This document shows positions 30,186-45,200 of a stretch of 64,000 nucleotides of DNA, in pieces. How positions within the stretch are numbered: position 1 is the first letter of the stretch; the number at the start of each line of letters is the position of its first letter. A program made the position numbers and the translations under genes. Source of the stretch: Manduca sexta (taxonomy: Eukaryota; Arthropoda; Insecta; Lepidoptera; Sphingidae); contig NC_051123.1 of the NCBI RefSeq assembly GCF_014839805.1, positions 2,896,727 through 2,960,726 of the forward strand, in the 5' to 3' direction. The notes beneath the pieces were generated by a model. The model had not been told where the DNA came from, did no database searches, and saw only the letters and a program-made list of their open reading frames with translations.

Positions 30186-31196
30186 ACTCTTAATAATGAC
30201 CTATTTCAAAATTGATAATTTGTGGCAGTCGTCGGAAAACTAATTTTTGTTTGCTACCTTTTTTTTGAAGTTGCTATAAAATTGAGCTTATTAAAGATAG
30301 GTAAAAAATTAAAGCTATAACTTAAAAATAAAAGGGAAAAAACTAAAAGGTCACAAACAGAAATTTGGTGTTTGACGATTCCCATAAATTGGCAATTTTG
30401 GAATGTGTCATTATTTTATTAAGACTGATATATCCTAGCAAAAAAGTGTTACGCAACAATATATATGCCTTGTTTGTTTAATGCATAGACCGGCAAAGAA
30501 CAACTAGATCACCTGGTAAGTGATCACTTTCCATAAACATTCCAGATTATTCCAGATGTACAAATACGGTGCTTCTTAATAATAACTAGATTGCGAAAAT
30601 TTAAATAGACGTTAATAAATGAAGCGACACCATAGGTTACAAAGCTCGTAATGTATATAGCATACTTTTTGGTTTTTATTACTGACAAAAATAAATACTT
30701 AATCTAACTGAATATTTAGGTGGATAATTAAAATTATTTACATAATCTTAAGAATGATCAGTTAAAATTTGGTATTACTGCTATTTTGTTCTTAAGTAAG
30801 TTTATAATATATAGCATCACTCAATGTTAAATGATCATGAATGTCTACGAGCATACAAATAGTAATAAATGTTTGTTTAAATTAGGTACTTTTGTCTTAA
30901 TATTTTTATGCGAATTAACTGCATTAGCCTCTTTATAAGTGGGGTAATTTATGAATATTATATCCCAATAAATAGGTATGAAGAAGAAAAAACAGAATAG
31001 GAGGTGCGATTATAAAACACTTTGAAGACTTGTTATAAGACAGAGAAAGTAATACTGAAAACATAATATAATAACTAATAAGAACTCCCAGTAAAACACA
31101 TAAGATCTTAAACTCCGCTGTTAAAAAGATTTCGAAAAGAGAACTCTCGTGTCTCTTTTTTCTACTTTTGTTGTTTACCACACTTTAAACCTTATC

Positions 31197-34100
31197 TTAG
31201 CTCGAAGAAGGCCTGAAAAGATTGTAAAAGCCGCCCAAAAGTAATTGGAATATGCTTCCGAAGAACTCCAATATGTATATTATAGGTCCTTCTCTTGGCT
31301 TCTCTACTTCTTCCACATCATCTAGACTTAATAAATCGTCATCGATTCCTTCTGCATCATTCGTTTCGTTTTTAACTGGCAAATAACTAGAGAATAGGGT
31401 GAATTTCTCTGGTTTGTTGGATTTCTTTGCCTCCGAGGTTATTTCTTCGACATCTCGTTGAGAGATGTCGTTGTCAAGAGGTTTTAAGTCGGGTTTGGTC
31501 GCTTCATCAGGGTCATCTAGTATTTCTATTTTGTCCCATGGTTTCTTCGTTGTTTTTTCTTGTGTATGATTCGCTATACCAAGAAATCTGGAAAAACACG
31601 TTATTTTTTTGTTATGCTTTTGCAATAAATAGTTGCTTGAGGGTTGTTATGCTCAACTTTGATGCTTATATTGTTTGAAATACCAACAAAAAACTTAAAA
31701 AGATGCTAGTTGTTTCAAGTTTATTATTCGACTTGGCTTCAAATAATATGAAAAATAACTTTTACATTTCAATATATTATAATGTTATGAAAACAAGAAA
31801 AAACTTAGTTGTAACACAAAAATATATTATAAAATCTGTTTTAAGACCGTTACTTATGGGCACTAGTCTCTGCCTTTTTTTTTTTTTTTTTGGTTTCGCG
31901 GAGAAAGTCCCTTATTACTATCGCCCAGCCTTCGTGGGGGGCGACTGAGCGGTTATGCTGGGGTAACCGTGCCTTACGACCCGGCGTTGAGCCGCCCGGA
32001 TTTGATGACGACCTTCGGGCGACCGCCGGGCCGAGTCCCTAACCCTATATACAACTTAAACCTATGCACGGCCTACCAGCTAAAACTCCGCGGTGGCCCT
32101 GTTCGGCGTATTAGGGACGACTGCAGGCTTCCTCTGACGTTGAAGTGTCTAGTCTGCGACCGCAGCCGCCCCTGCGCGGTGCCGCCTTGCGGCCCGTCTC
32201 CTATGGGGGGGGGGGGGCTCAGAAGCCCCCGCGCACCGAAGGACGCCCTCGGCGTCTACGGCAGCGTGAGGCCAACTACACACACTGCCGTCCAACCCGG
32301 GGGTTAACCGACAAATGTGCAAAGATGCACAGAAATGCACTAAGGCGGACAGCCCCCTGCTGCCCGCCGACCACTAGTCTCTGCCTACTTTAGGGATAAA
32401 TACGTAAATATAATGTAAATATTTACTGCAAGATTAAAAAGCCAAAATACTTAATTACGTTACCTGTAAATAGGCGAAGTGATCCTCTCAGCAATATTAT
32501 TCGCAATCTGATGGTAGACGTCGAGTGGTGGGTTAGTACCGGACGTGGTAGGATGTGTGGTGTACACACTCACCACCGACTCCTCAGGTTCCATCACTGT
32601 GCGACTACAGCATGGCTGGAAAGCCTGGAACGAAATTCGCGTTTAGCGCCATCTAGTATGGAGATAGTGAACTGTTATTATATCGTTTGAATTGTTTCTA
32701 TTGTTATCAGCACAAAATTTATTAAAAAAAGAACATCTATACTTATAATAAATCAAACCAGGGCCCGTGCCCCGGGCGGCGAATGTAGGGGGCGGGAAAT
32801 TCAAATTTGGCAGACGAATACACATCTCATCATTAACGCAACTTTGACTACTGCGACATCTATACTTTATTACTATTATATAAAGCTGAAGAGTTTATTT
32901 GTTTGTTTGTTTGAACGCTCTAATCTCAGGAACTACTGGTTCAAACTGAAAAATTCTTTTTGTGTTGGATAGCCCTTTGTTTGTGGAGTGCTATAGGCTA
33001 TATATCATCACGCTACACCAAATAGGAGCGGAGCAGAAATGGCTAATCTCAGGAACTACCGGTTCGAACTGAAAAAATCTTTTTATGTTGGATAGCCCTT
33101 TGTTCCTGGAGTGCTATAGGCTATATATCATCACGCTATGACCAATAGGAGCAGAGCAGTAACAGTTTCAACATGTTGCAAAAACGAGGAAAATATATTA
33201 TTTTTGAGAGCTTCTGTTGCGTGCGCTGCGTAAACGGTTAAAGTTATGCAACAATGATGTATGACGGAATTGTTCCTCTTAAAAAGTTATACCAAAAATT
33301 TATTATAAAACAAAGTCCCCCGCTGAATTTGTCTGTCTGAACGTGTTAAACTCAAAAACTACTCAACGTATTAGGATAAAATTTGGTATGGAGACAGTTT
33401 GAGACCCTGGGAAGAACACAGGCTTCCGGGAAAATATATAGCGTGACTTTTATAACGGACAACTTTAGCCTGGAAAACTTTATAACGCGGGCGGAGCCGC
33501 GGGCAAAAGCTAGTTATCAAATATAATTTTAAAAATATTGACAAAAATTTACAAGTCCAAATTACATTCACATTAGGTTAAATATAGATAATTATTGCAA
33601 ATAATAATGATTATTTATAATTGTTTACTATTTAATTATAAAAAAAACAATACAAAATAAAAAAAAATCCATATAGCAGACAACAATTGATAACAACTAT
33701 TTAATAATACAAGCAGTAAAATACTAAGAATTGTGTCACACAATCCCAACGTAAAAATAGAGATAGAATACAAAAAGGATCCCGAAATACGAAATTCATA
33801 TAATTTATTCGCGAGAGACGTGTATTTCACAGATATTGTTGCAGACATGACACGTTATTGTCATAAACACGTAGATAAATATACAAATATTCGCTTACTG
33901 CCTCATTTTGTATTCATAGTCTGAGAGATGTTGCTAGACTAATCGTTTTACTGGAATTGTGGGGATTTTTTGAGTAAATATGGGTATTTATTATTATTGA
34001 TATAACATTTATTAATTTCCTCATTACTCAGATTCTCAAATTAACGTTATGTTTAAAACATACACATGCTGACGCCTTTCGTCCCTGAAGTGCACTCACT

Positions 34101-36173
34101 TTCCACCGTATTGTATGTATTTTGTCGTATGATGTGATAGGACACCAACCTATTGCCATATCGGGCACAAATTATAAAACAATAAAAATAAATATGATTA
34201 TTCCTATACATTGTTTTGACGTATCATAAGTGCAACTTTGTTCGCCTAAGTGATAAAGGTTTTTATTTAATTTCATACTCCGGACTACTACTGACAAGAA
34301 AAACCCAATATCACTGCCCGACCCAAGGATCGAACCCGAGACTTCAGCACTACAATCGTATTGTAAAACTACGCCCCCAGGTACGATTAAATTATTTAAT
34401 AATACATACTGTATTCGTTTATCGCTGTTATATAATAATGATCTCGCTTACTCTAAGGTAAAATGTCACTCAACAAAGGAAGACAAAATACTAAATAAGC
34501 ATTATAAACATAAACAATGATCATTGGTAAATTGGAAAATGTTTAAACACAACTTTTAATTATAATATCAGCCCTGTAACTGTCCCACTGTTGGACACGG
34601 GCATCCTCTACTACTGAGAGGGATTAGGCCTGAGTGCATCACGCTGGCTTAGTGCGGATTGGTAGACTTCACACACCCTCGAAAATTCCTATAGAGAATT
34701 TCTCAGGTATGCAGGTTTCCTCATGATGTTTTCATTCGCCATTATAGCAAGCGATAATTCACAAAGAGTAAACACATATTTTTTCAGAGGTGTGTGCCCT
34801 TGTGATTTGCACCTGCGGACATTTGTCTCGGCAGTCGGTTCTGCAACAACTAGGCTATCGCCGCAACAATTTTTAAATATAAATTTTAATTACTCTAAAA
34901 TAACCGCCTCTAAAATGTACAGTTCTAGTTCTCTCTATTATATCTGTTTTATATTATGTGAAAATATGACGAAAGAAGATGAAAGCATTGCAAAGCTATG
35001 CAACATGTAATTATAATTTTTAAATTCTTGTGGTATCGCTATTGGTTGTGGGTACGTATTTACAATCATTATTTAACTGTTATAGAATAATAATATGTAT
35101 AATTTTTTACCGTTTTTAAATCTAAAAATAATGCTATGTTTTATAACATTTCGTAAAGTGTTAGCTGTCATAAAATTCAATATTTATTGTTCTACATTAT
35201 TAATTCATAATTATTTAATGTGGCTGTTATTATTCATATAGTAATTTTTATTTATTAGTCTTGAGTAAGAACGTTAATTGCTAGGAATAACCGCAGTTTT
35301 ACGACAAAACTTCATAAAAATGTGTAATCCACAATATATTAATGCAAATAGTACATAATCAAATAAGACTTGATAATAGAATCAAAATGTAAGGAAATAA
35401 ATTTATTCAGTTTCAATCAAATTTAGGTATGTGTTAAATGATTCTTGATACTGAATATCACTAATAAGTATTCTTATAACTTTTATTAATTACTAGCTTC
35501 CGCTCGCAGCTTCGCCCGCGTGGAATTCGGACTTCAAATATGGAGGGGGTGCTCAATTTGTCGGGATGTTTTTTTAATGTATGGTGGTATGCAGGTGGTC
35601 CGATTGTCCGGTCAGGGTCTGATGATGGGATCCTGGTGAAATCGAAGGAATCTTATAGCATGATTCAGTATTCACACGTAATGGCTTATTATTAGTGTAT
35701 TTCATGTATAACTTTGGTGTTTCTATACCGATTTCTATGATTCTTTTTTATGAAATATTTTATAATGTTAAATTTTTAATTAGGGATTACTGAGAGTGTT
35801 ATAAACGTAAGAGAAGACAAATATAATAAGAATGCTTCGAACTGCTAAGCTATCGGGAGTTACACGTGTTATTGTGAGTCAACCATAAAAGATAGACATA
35901 TGCTGTCGTGGGATATATTTTACATAATTTTAAGGAGAACATTTCCGTCATACATGATTTCTGCGTAGCTGTAACCATTAAGGTTGCACACGCGACGGAA
36001 GATTAAAATATGGAGTAACTTCGCCCGTTTTCCCAACATTTCCCTTCACTGCTCTGCTCCTATTAGTTGTAGCGTGATGAAAAGTATACTATAACCAGCA
36101 CAGGAGTATGACAAATAATTGTACCAAGTTTCGTTAAAATCCGTCGAGTAGTTTTTGTTTCTATAACGGTTAT

Positions 36174-36206
<33 letters not shown>

Positions 36207-39200
36207 AATTTTACTAATTGCATTTTTGGCATCAGTATCGATCCCTAATCACCCCCTGATAGTTATTTTGGAAATATATTTCATGTACAGAATTGACCTC
36301 TCTACAGATTTATTATAAGTATAGAAGATTTAAACTTGTAACCCTGCAAACCCTTCGTATATTTCCTCTCGCCGCTAGATGTCGCTCGTACACAATATCC
36401 CGTCTCCAATGCCACGCTAATTCAAGCAGATCACGTAGTTCCCACGTAAGGACGACCACTGACAATGGCACATTTTATATACTTATCGTTTATATTTATT
36501 GTCTAACATGATCTAGGCTGAATGGCTTTGTGCCTTTATACAAAACGTTACGCAAGCAGTGAAATTTTTAATTACTGTACGTATTGCAGACTTATTTGTC
36601 TCGACGCCTTGGTTTAAACAACGTGTAATATAAATTGTGGCCTTAGAACCTGGCTTCGATTCCTAAGGATTTACTTTAAAGGGTCATTCATTAATAATTT
36701 ACTTGGGACAAGATTCCCAAGCATTTTCATTAGATGGGGCAGATTCTAAACTAAATCCAATTTGTTCTATATTACATAAAAATATCAGCTAATCATAATT
36801 TGGATCGTGACATGGATATATGGAAAAAAATTACGGACATTTTTTATGTATCGTAGATTCGATTTCCGCCCCTAACAAATTCTTACAGTAGGAACAAACA
36901 CCAGATCAAAAATATACATGGTCCACATTAACATATTTTGCCACGCGTTTTGAATCCGCAACCTCACGCTGCATTACCGGCTTACCAACCACCACGCCAC
37001 ACTATCAATATCCCGCTACAAAAACAGCTTTATTGCAGAAAAGTGGTTTTCTCGAAGACTTATGAAAGATGAAAACATTAGACATATACAAACGTATTTA
37101 GATTGTATCAACTTAAAGCACCGGTTTAAATGTAAAAATAAGGTTAACTATTAGAAAGCCGAAACAAAAGTAATTGGCAGGCAAGGAAAGTTTGAGCAAT
37201 CAAGAAGTTAATAGCCCAGGGGTATTTTTGTTTTGTGTATTTCCTGTTTAGTATCAGTCTGGAATGGTATCCGGCAAAGAAAATAACGGCGATAGCCTAG
37301 TTGGTTGTGGAACGGACTGCCGAGTCGAATGTCCGCAGGTTCAAAACCCAAGGGCACACACCGCTGACTTTTCTAAAATTTTATGTGTATTCTTTGTGAA
37401 TTATCAGTTGCTCTAACGGTGAAGGAAAACGTCGTGAAGAAATCTGCATACCTGAGTTCTCTATAGGAATTTTCAGGGTGTGTGAAGTCTACCAAACCGC
37501 ACTACGCCAGCGTGGTAGACTAAGGCCTAATCCTTCTCAGTAGTAGAGGAGGCCCGTGCCCAGCAGTGGGCTAGTATATAATACTAGGTTGGTATTATTA
37601 TTATACATCATAAATACAAATATACTCGACCTATAGGAATAGGTCGGTTATCGGGAGGTTCGCTCCTGTTAAATAGGCCTAATAGTTAAGAAAGAAATTG
37701 AAAAAAAAAATAGGTGTTTATCTTCTCTATCTACCCCTAAAAGCGAAAAAGGCGTTAATGTATCTTACAATGTTTCTTCATACTCCCAAAAACAAACCTT
37801 ATTCCAATTACACAGGCTACCATTATGTATGTAGCTAATGGCCCATACTTCCAAAAAATCCTTATTCCACGATTCAAACTGAAGTCAAAGTCTAGATCAC
37901 GTCTTCACTAGTCCAAACACGCTGCCGGGTTTCAAGATAAATATTAATTAATTATTAAAGAGCAATCATATATGTAAAGCGTGTTTGTGTTGTGCCGCTT
38001 CCTTCTAAACAAATATGGCGACGATAATCCTAATAGACTGAGCTTCCGGGTTTTCTTTTCTTTGTTAAAACCTTCCTGGTTCGACCAGACACGCATCACG
38101 CTTCTATCCTCGTAGGGTAGGCAGAATGCAACCAGGGCAACCACATTTCTCGTGTGTGATTCTTCACATGATAGGGAATGAGCCTATTGACGTATCGGGC
38201 ACAAATTCCAGACTTCGGGCTGAACAGAAAAACCGGTATAATTTTGTCCGACTCGGGATTTGAACTAAAGACCTCTTGACCTTCCTGTTTCGGATCAACT
38301 GGTTTATTATGATACTAGTTCGCACTCTATCCAATTCGATAGGTTACAGCATAGTCAGATATAATTAAAAACTCATCAAAATTTGTTCTAACTCTTCGAA
38401 TTGCAAAGGCAAAAAACCAGACTAAATTAATTAAAATTGTTTAAAGTTAAAGTGTGTTTTTTTTTTAGAAAAAGAAAAACTTCTACATCACTTTGTTGGG
38501 GTCAATATGCCGTGCGCGAAACAAAAACTTAACACATCATTTGTTTATTTTATTTGTGTTATATTTACGATGATAAAAATATAATACTGTTAAATTGAAC
38601 TCATATTGTTACGAAAACACAAATCTGTGAAGACATTTAGATGTTTGTTAAATATGTATTTGGCAAGAGCGTCGCCAGCCGATGGACAAGGGGAGGGGAC
38701 AAGTCATTATTAAGAATGAGAAAATTATGAGTTGTAGGTAAAGTCGGGAGCACATGGTCCTCCCTCATCATCCCTCTCCCACTTTAACAATAACATAGAG
38801 CAGAGCGTAATTGAGCGTACGGAATAATAGGAATGGAATTGGTGAATTCATTCGAGTTTTAGAACCTCTAGAGGGGGGGGGGGGCAGCTGCCCCCGGTAT
38901 TTGGTACAGAGACAGTATTCAAATATAAACTATCTATCCCACAGTTGGACTTTTATCCCAAGAAGGGTCTTCTACGCGGACGGATCCGCGTGCAAATCTA
39001 ATATACGTTTATTATATGGTCTATAATAATGTAACCCACAGAAACATTTCCTAGGGTCATCGACCTGAAACCAGTTTTTAATTTAAATGATTCACATCGA
39101 AGTATCACCGATTATTTTTAAAATAATTCAATGTTATATGTTAATTTCTAACTATTGGCTTCTCTAATACATGAGTTAAATCTCGGTGTGGATTTGTCAT

Positions 39201-42200
39201 AATCTATATATATAAAAGAAAGTGGTGTTCGTTACACTATTTATAACTCAAGAACGGATGAACCGACTTGGCTGAAAATTGGTGGAGAGGTAGCTTAGAA
39301 CCAGGAGACGGACATAGAGTACTTTTTATCCCGGTCCCACGGGAACGGGACGTGACATAGGACGTGGTATAAGAAAGCAAAATTTGGTATGGAGATAGTA
39401 TAAGACCCTGGGGAGGTTATAGGCTACTATCCCGGGAAAATAGTGGGACTTTTATCCCGGAAAACTCCTTCACGCGGGCGAATTTTATATACATTTTATT
39501 TATTTAATTCATTATTAGACCACAGTTTTTATAACATAGTTACAAATTGCAAGAAATCACTCCACTATGATAGTCCTGTATCGCAGGATAATTTGTATTT
39601 ATATTTATTTAGTATATTAGTTTATTAACCTTTTCTAAATAAATTTAAATAAAATGCCTAAGTAGGGAATTGTGTAGAAGCTTAAATACAGATGTATTTA
39701 TCCTAAATGTTAATAAATTAACTTTACATACTTAACCCATTTAGAATCGGAATGTTTGCCGGCAAACATGACAGTTACATGCCTTTACGCGTGTCATGGA
39801 AAAATAACCTTATTATTAAGTATATAATAAGGTTATATTCCCGTGACACACGTAATGTCATGTAGCTGTCGTGTTTGCCGGCAAACATTCCGCTGGTAAA
39901 TGGGTTAAAGGTTTTTTTAAATATGGGTACCACAAATTGGCCCCACCGTCCGCACTGTCACCGCAGCGGGGTCCTCATGGAGTGGTGAGTATCGACTGAC
40001 GAGAGACAATCGACACAATTATACTGGCTTGTTTACCTTAAATACTAAAAAAATATTTTAAATACTAACGGTACTAGAATCTACTTTTTGCAACAGAAGC
40101 GAGAGTGACTTTAGAAACGCCCAGAATTGATCATAAGTGCTTGGAGGATTTACTTTATGTGAAAATTTCAGAAACGCACCCGTAGACATAGAGATAGGAA
40201 GATCCAAATTAAACAAATATATATCCTAGGCATAAAATTGGCAAAAATTTTCAATTTATATATGTTTGTATCTACGATGGTTTGGGCATTTGGAGAGGAA
40301 GGATGATAGAAGACTGACAAAGAGAATTTATAAGGCGAATGTGGATGGAAGAGCCGGTGGGGGTCGACCGCATCGAATCTTCGAATGGCAGGTATCTGAC
40401 ATTCCTAGTTAAGGCAAAACTACCCTGACCCGGCGGGATAGTATAAAAAGATTGATGAAGGTGGAGGAAGCGTGAGAAGTATGCCAGAATCGTGCAAAAT
40501 TGCAATCCATAGTCTCTGCCTACCTCTATGGGATAAAGACATGATACTATGTATGTATGTATCCCCTGGCTCCTTGTGGCGTCTCTGGCCCAACAAGTTT
40601 ATCTAAACAGCTTTCACGCGTGCCAAAATTATGCAAAATTCCTCAGAAGTATTCATTAGGAACTATAAAAATATAGATAAGTTATTAATAAAACTATATA
40701 TCAATATGCCTATAGCGTTATTAACTCTTAGAATAGATTTGTATTATTTTTTTTTATTTGATAAATAAAACGAAACTGTACTGCTTGCGTATCGACCATG
40801 AACCCAATGATATAGATTTGCATTTATTCTACAACTGGCCACGTGCCTGAAATCAACCCATTTTAAATATCCAATTCCATTTTTTTTTATACTACAACGG
40901 CAAACTGCACCTGATAGTGAGTGGGGTCCAATAGAATCTCGACTAATGAGAGATGATTACCCCTCGAAATTCGACACAATTATGCCGCCCTATTGGAACC
41001 GGATATACACTGACTGATCCTGGAATGCGACACACTTACGTGGACAACTATGGCGCGTTTTAACACCTTGTATACGGTGGTCGCTATCCGGGCGAATATA
41101 AAATATAACCTACCAGCAAATGGTGCTAGGAACCTAGTTTCCTGGCAACATTACCTCATCTTTGGCACATGACGTATACCCACACAAAGTTTTAATCCGA
41201 CTTGAAAATCAAAAACTAGGCCTCCCGGTCTGACTTTAGGATTATTGTAAAGACCGAATTAAAAAAAACAAAGACTTGTCCCTTCTATATAATTTTTATG
41301 TTAAATGAACTGGTTTATCAAGAATATGAATTTAGTCAGTTATTTCTTTTCACTTTATTAACATAACAAGCTTTGGCACGCGGCTTCGTCGGCGCGAATT
41401 AATTTTTCCGTGATAAAAGTCATAAAACTAACCTATGTGCTTCCCAAGGTATCGAACTATTTCTATTACAAATTTCATCTAAATCCGTTCGGTAGTTTTG
41501 AGTTTATTTCGTTCAAACAGACGGACATAGCGAAAGATTTTATTATATAATATGTAATCATGATTTGCATTGTTAAATATAAACATTTATTTTACGTCTA
41601 TAACCAATTAATTCAAGGTGCAATCATAGAGTAAAAACTTGTTTGTTCTCTCGTGGTGTTCGTTTAAATAACTAGTTTTTCATTTATAGGTGGTATTGCT
41701 AGAATTTTTGATATGATGATAGATCCTCATCCTCATTTACTTTGTAAACGAAAGCTGCTTATGTCTAAACTGCAAAAAAATACTACATCCATACAATTAC
41801 CCATCTATTTAAAAAATACTGGTTTGATCTCTTAGACATACCGCTTTATCGCTTTTCACACCGCGAAAACTTCTATACTAAAGCGTGATAATATATAATA
41901 TGGCCGAGCACCTTCCTCGATAAATGGGATATCCGCACTAAAAAAAAATTTCGATTCGAACCAGTAGCTCCTGAGATTAATTCAAACAAACAAAATCTTC
42001 AGATTTACATAATAGTATAGATATAATTGTCTATATTAGTGATCGTCCGTTAGTCGGAATTCGACCGGCGAATTGTACTACATTATACATGAATTTTATT
42101 TTTCTACACTCCTATTTATGAACTTTAATCATACCAAATCTCATACTCCTCAGTGCAAGCAATGTATTTAAAAAGGGCAGGATTGCCAGTTAACTAGAAT

Positions 42201-45200
42201 TATCTGTATTTATACATACTTAACACATGATACAATTTTTTCCATGTTAGATATATAAATAATACGTAGTAACAATCTGGCAACAAAAAGGAATCTAAAA
42301 CTAAAATCTATACAGATTTCATAAAGAAAAAATGTATACATACAGATGATCCTTCTCAGAACTTAGCGGCACTGTACAGGATACAAGGATATCTCTTCCA
42401 GTATTAATAATTAAAACTTATTTAACGTTAAATGCAGTTTACATTCAATATCATGATGTACCATTGACCGACATAATCACTGATTGTGAATAAAAACGAG
42501 CGAAGATAATCTCTTATTTATTTTTTGTTTATGTACATATTTAATTCCCGTGGCTCTGCTCGGAAAAAAACCAAGGGTTAATACGGCCTGGTAATCATTA
42601 ATCATTTTCAGAATCAGATAACTATTACCACTTTCAGTTGATGTTATACTTATTAATCTGTAAGTTTTCCTAAAAATAAATTAATTAACTAAGACTGTTC
42701 AGTTGTATAGCCACTTGTAAAACGCAAAGTCGCAATTTAGGTTCCCTCACAAACACAATTCTTTTGTTTTTTTTTTCTTACCACGCAGTCAGCGGAAATC
42801 TGCGAATGGGATACCGGAATCCCCCGACATAGCGACTGCAGGATAGACTGCAGATAGATCGACCTGGAGGATAGTTGGGAAGGAAGTGGAGGAGAAGTAT
42901 AAGGAACCTCTTAGGATGGCTAGAGGGGAGAAGCCAGAGAACGTTCGCGAGCCTTCATAGGCCTCAATGTGAATTGGCAACCATGAGGTATACTCACTTA
43001 ACTGTATTCTTAGGGCCCGGCCGCGACAAACATCTCCCCGTGCAAGACACCGAGATAGTTGTAATCTACGAATATTTGTTCAGGTTCACAGATGATAGAG
43101 ACTTAATTGTGTGCTTAGAGCTGCGATAAATGTCCCCCACTGCATGGCACCGAGATATTTGTAATCTATGAATAATTGTTCAAGATCAATAATGGTAGAA
43201 ACTCGTAGTTAATAACCACGGACTTGTATAAGTGTGAGGTTAAGTTTATCTTTAGGATATATTTTTCCGACCCTATATCGTTTACTAGAAGAAAGAAGAA
43301 AGAAAGAGAAAAAAAGATTTATTATTGGGACAATAACAGTATAACATGTACAATATAAGCAGAGAAAAACAAAACACATAAAGAAAAATACACGATTGTG
43401 CCAACAATAGGAACCCTCATTCAGCTTCTTGCTGCAGTACCAGCATGACCGATACTGTAGCGCTGATTTTCAATGAGGGACCCACGTGACGTACGGACAC
43501 TAAGTTATATAAACCCAATAACGGGTAGGATTCTACTTCCAGTTCAGACAGATTAGTTTTACTGATGGTAGGATATAATTTATATCCGCCTGGATAGCCA
43601 CCACCGTACACAAGGTGTTAAAACCCGCCATAGTGATCCAATAAGTGTGCCGCGTTCCGGGATCGGCCTGTGTGTATCTATTTCCAACAGGCCGGCATAA
43701 TTGTGTCGACTGCCGCGGGGTAATCATCTCTCGTCAGTCGATATTCTATTGGATTCCATTTACATGCCATCAGGTCCAGTGGGGTCACTTTCCCGAACCC
43801 TTATAAAACAAAGACGTTTACAAACAAGACCATATGAAATGACCATTTTTGTGATGCATGTATATACCTTACCTTAAATATATCAATGAATTAAAGATTT
43901 AAATAAACAAAGAGACATTTTGGCGGAGAAAGATTAATTAAGAAGCGATAAAAATAAGATATTTGTGGTCACGTATTTTGTCACCAATAATGATCCCAAT
44001 TAAAAGAAATATCTGCGACGGAATGTCCTTTTTTATTTTCACATTTACACTTTTATCCATTAATCTTAAAAGGTTGATGATAAATCAACTAATGAAACAA
44101 AGTTTGCCAGTTTGCTGGTTAAGAAAATTTTAAATATTGAAAGAATTTTAATGATTTTTTTACTAATGGAAAGGTACACTGTCTCTGAGTAAAGAAGGCT
44201 ACATTATTTTTTTTTAGTATTCTAGGCCGAAACGTAAGCATTACATATTAATTATTACGTTTGTATGATGGATGTCAAAACAGAATTTTCGCAGGTACAA
44301 ATGGGTGAAAACGGATCTTTTTGATATTGCGTTACTAAATAAAAACACATACTTATCTTCCTAAAAATAACATTTTACAAGTAGGTACTTTAACTATAGA
44401 TGAAAATAAAGAAGTATAAAATTTAATATAATAAATATCAATAATATTAGTTATACGATCCCCAAGGCCACTACTAACTACTCTAAGCGAATTCGTCGCA
44501 GCGGCAAAATCACACTTCCAGTCAGAAATACACCCACATTATTATCACTAAACTACGAAATGTTAAAAAATCAGAAAATTAAAACCGTTTTTTTTTGGTT
44601 GATTTTTGGCACAATATTAACGGAGCTAAAGACGAGTTTGTGGTTGCATTTATCATCGAAATATCTAAATGATTTGATATTAAAAAATATATACTATCGC
44701 TGAATGCAATCCGTTTACAATAGGTTAGTCCGTAAATTTTGAAGGAAGCTGTTCAAGAATCACTGATCATGATACACACACACAACATCACGCATTTATC
44801 CCCGAAGGGGTATGCAGAGGCGCAACCAGGGCACCCATTTTTCGCCAAGTGTGATTGTCCCATAATATTATAGAGGACTAGCATATCGCCTCATATGGCA
44901 CAAATTCCAGACTCTGGGCTGATACTGAACAGAAAAACCCAATCATGATAATAATAAAATAGCAAATAGGCACACACACTGTTCTAAATCCATAATAATA
45001 CGAAAATTTCATGTCATTGATCTCACTAACTGAAAGACAATGTTGCAAACAAAATATCAACGGTTCCTGCATATTATAACTAGCTTTGGCTAGTACGTGT
45101 GTGAAATAGTTTTTCCGTAATAAAACACCTGCTTCATATTTTCCCGAGATAAAAAGAAGTCTGCAGCATTCAGGAGTAATATAGCTTTCTATTAGTAAAA

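Larger units (their letters stand above)
22629..31196. other. Intergenic, repeat-rich (about 8.6 kb)
   Basis: Begins with the likely 3' UTR of gene E (AATAAA near 23014). Beyond the listed repeats and elements I see no supported gene. The stretches 23590-24000 and 27850-28740 are unique AT-rich DNA. Confidence 0.5.

Noticed and set aside
33733..33924. A 63-codon frame beginning SHNPNVKIEIEYKKD
   Set aside because: Some protein-like composition but no splice context, no family and no repeat match; likely chance in AT-rich DNA.
36176..36203. Regular GACA run considered as a CRISPR-like or regulatory array
   Set aside because: A plain tetranucleotide microsatellite inside a Helitron; there are no spacers.
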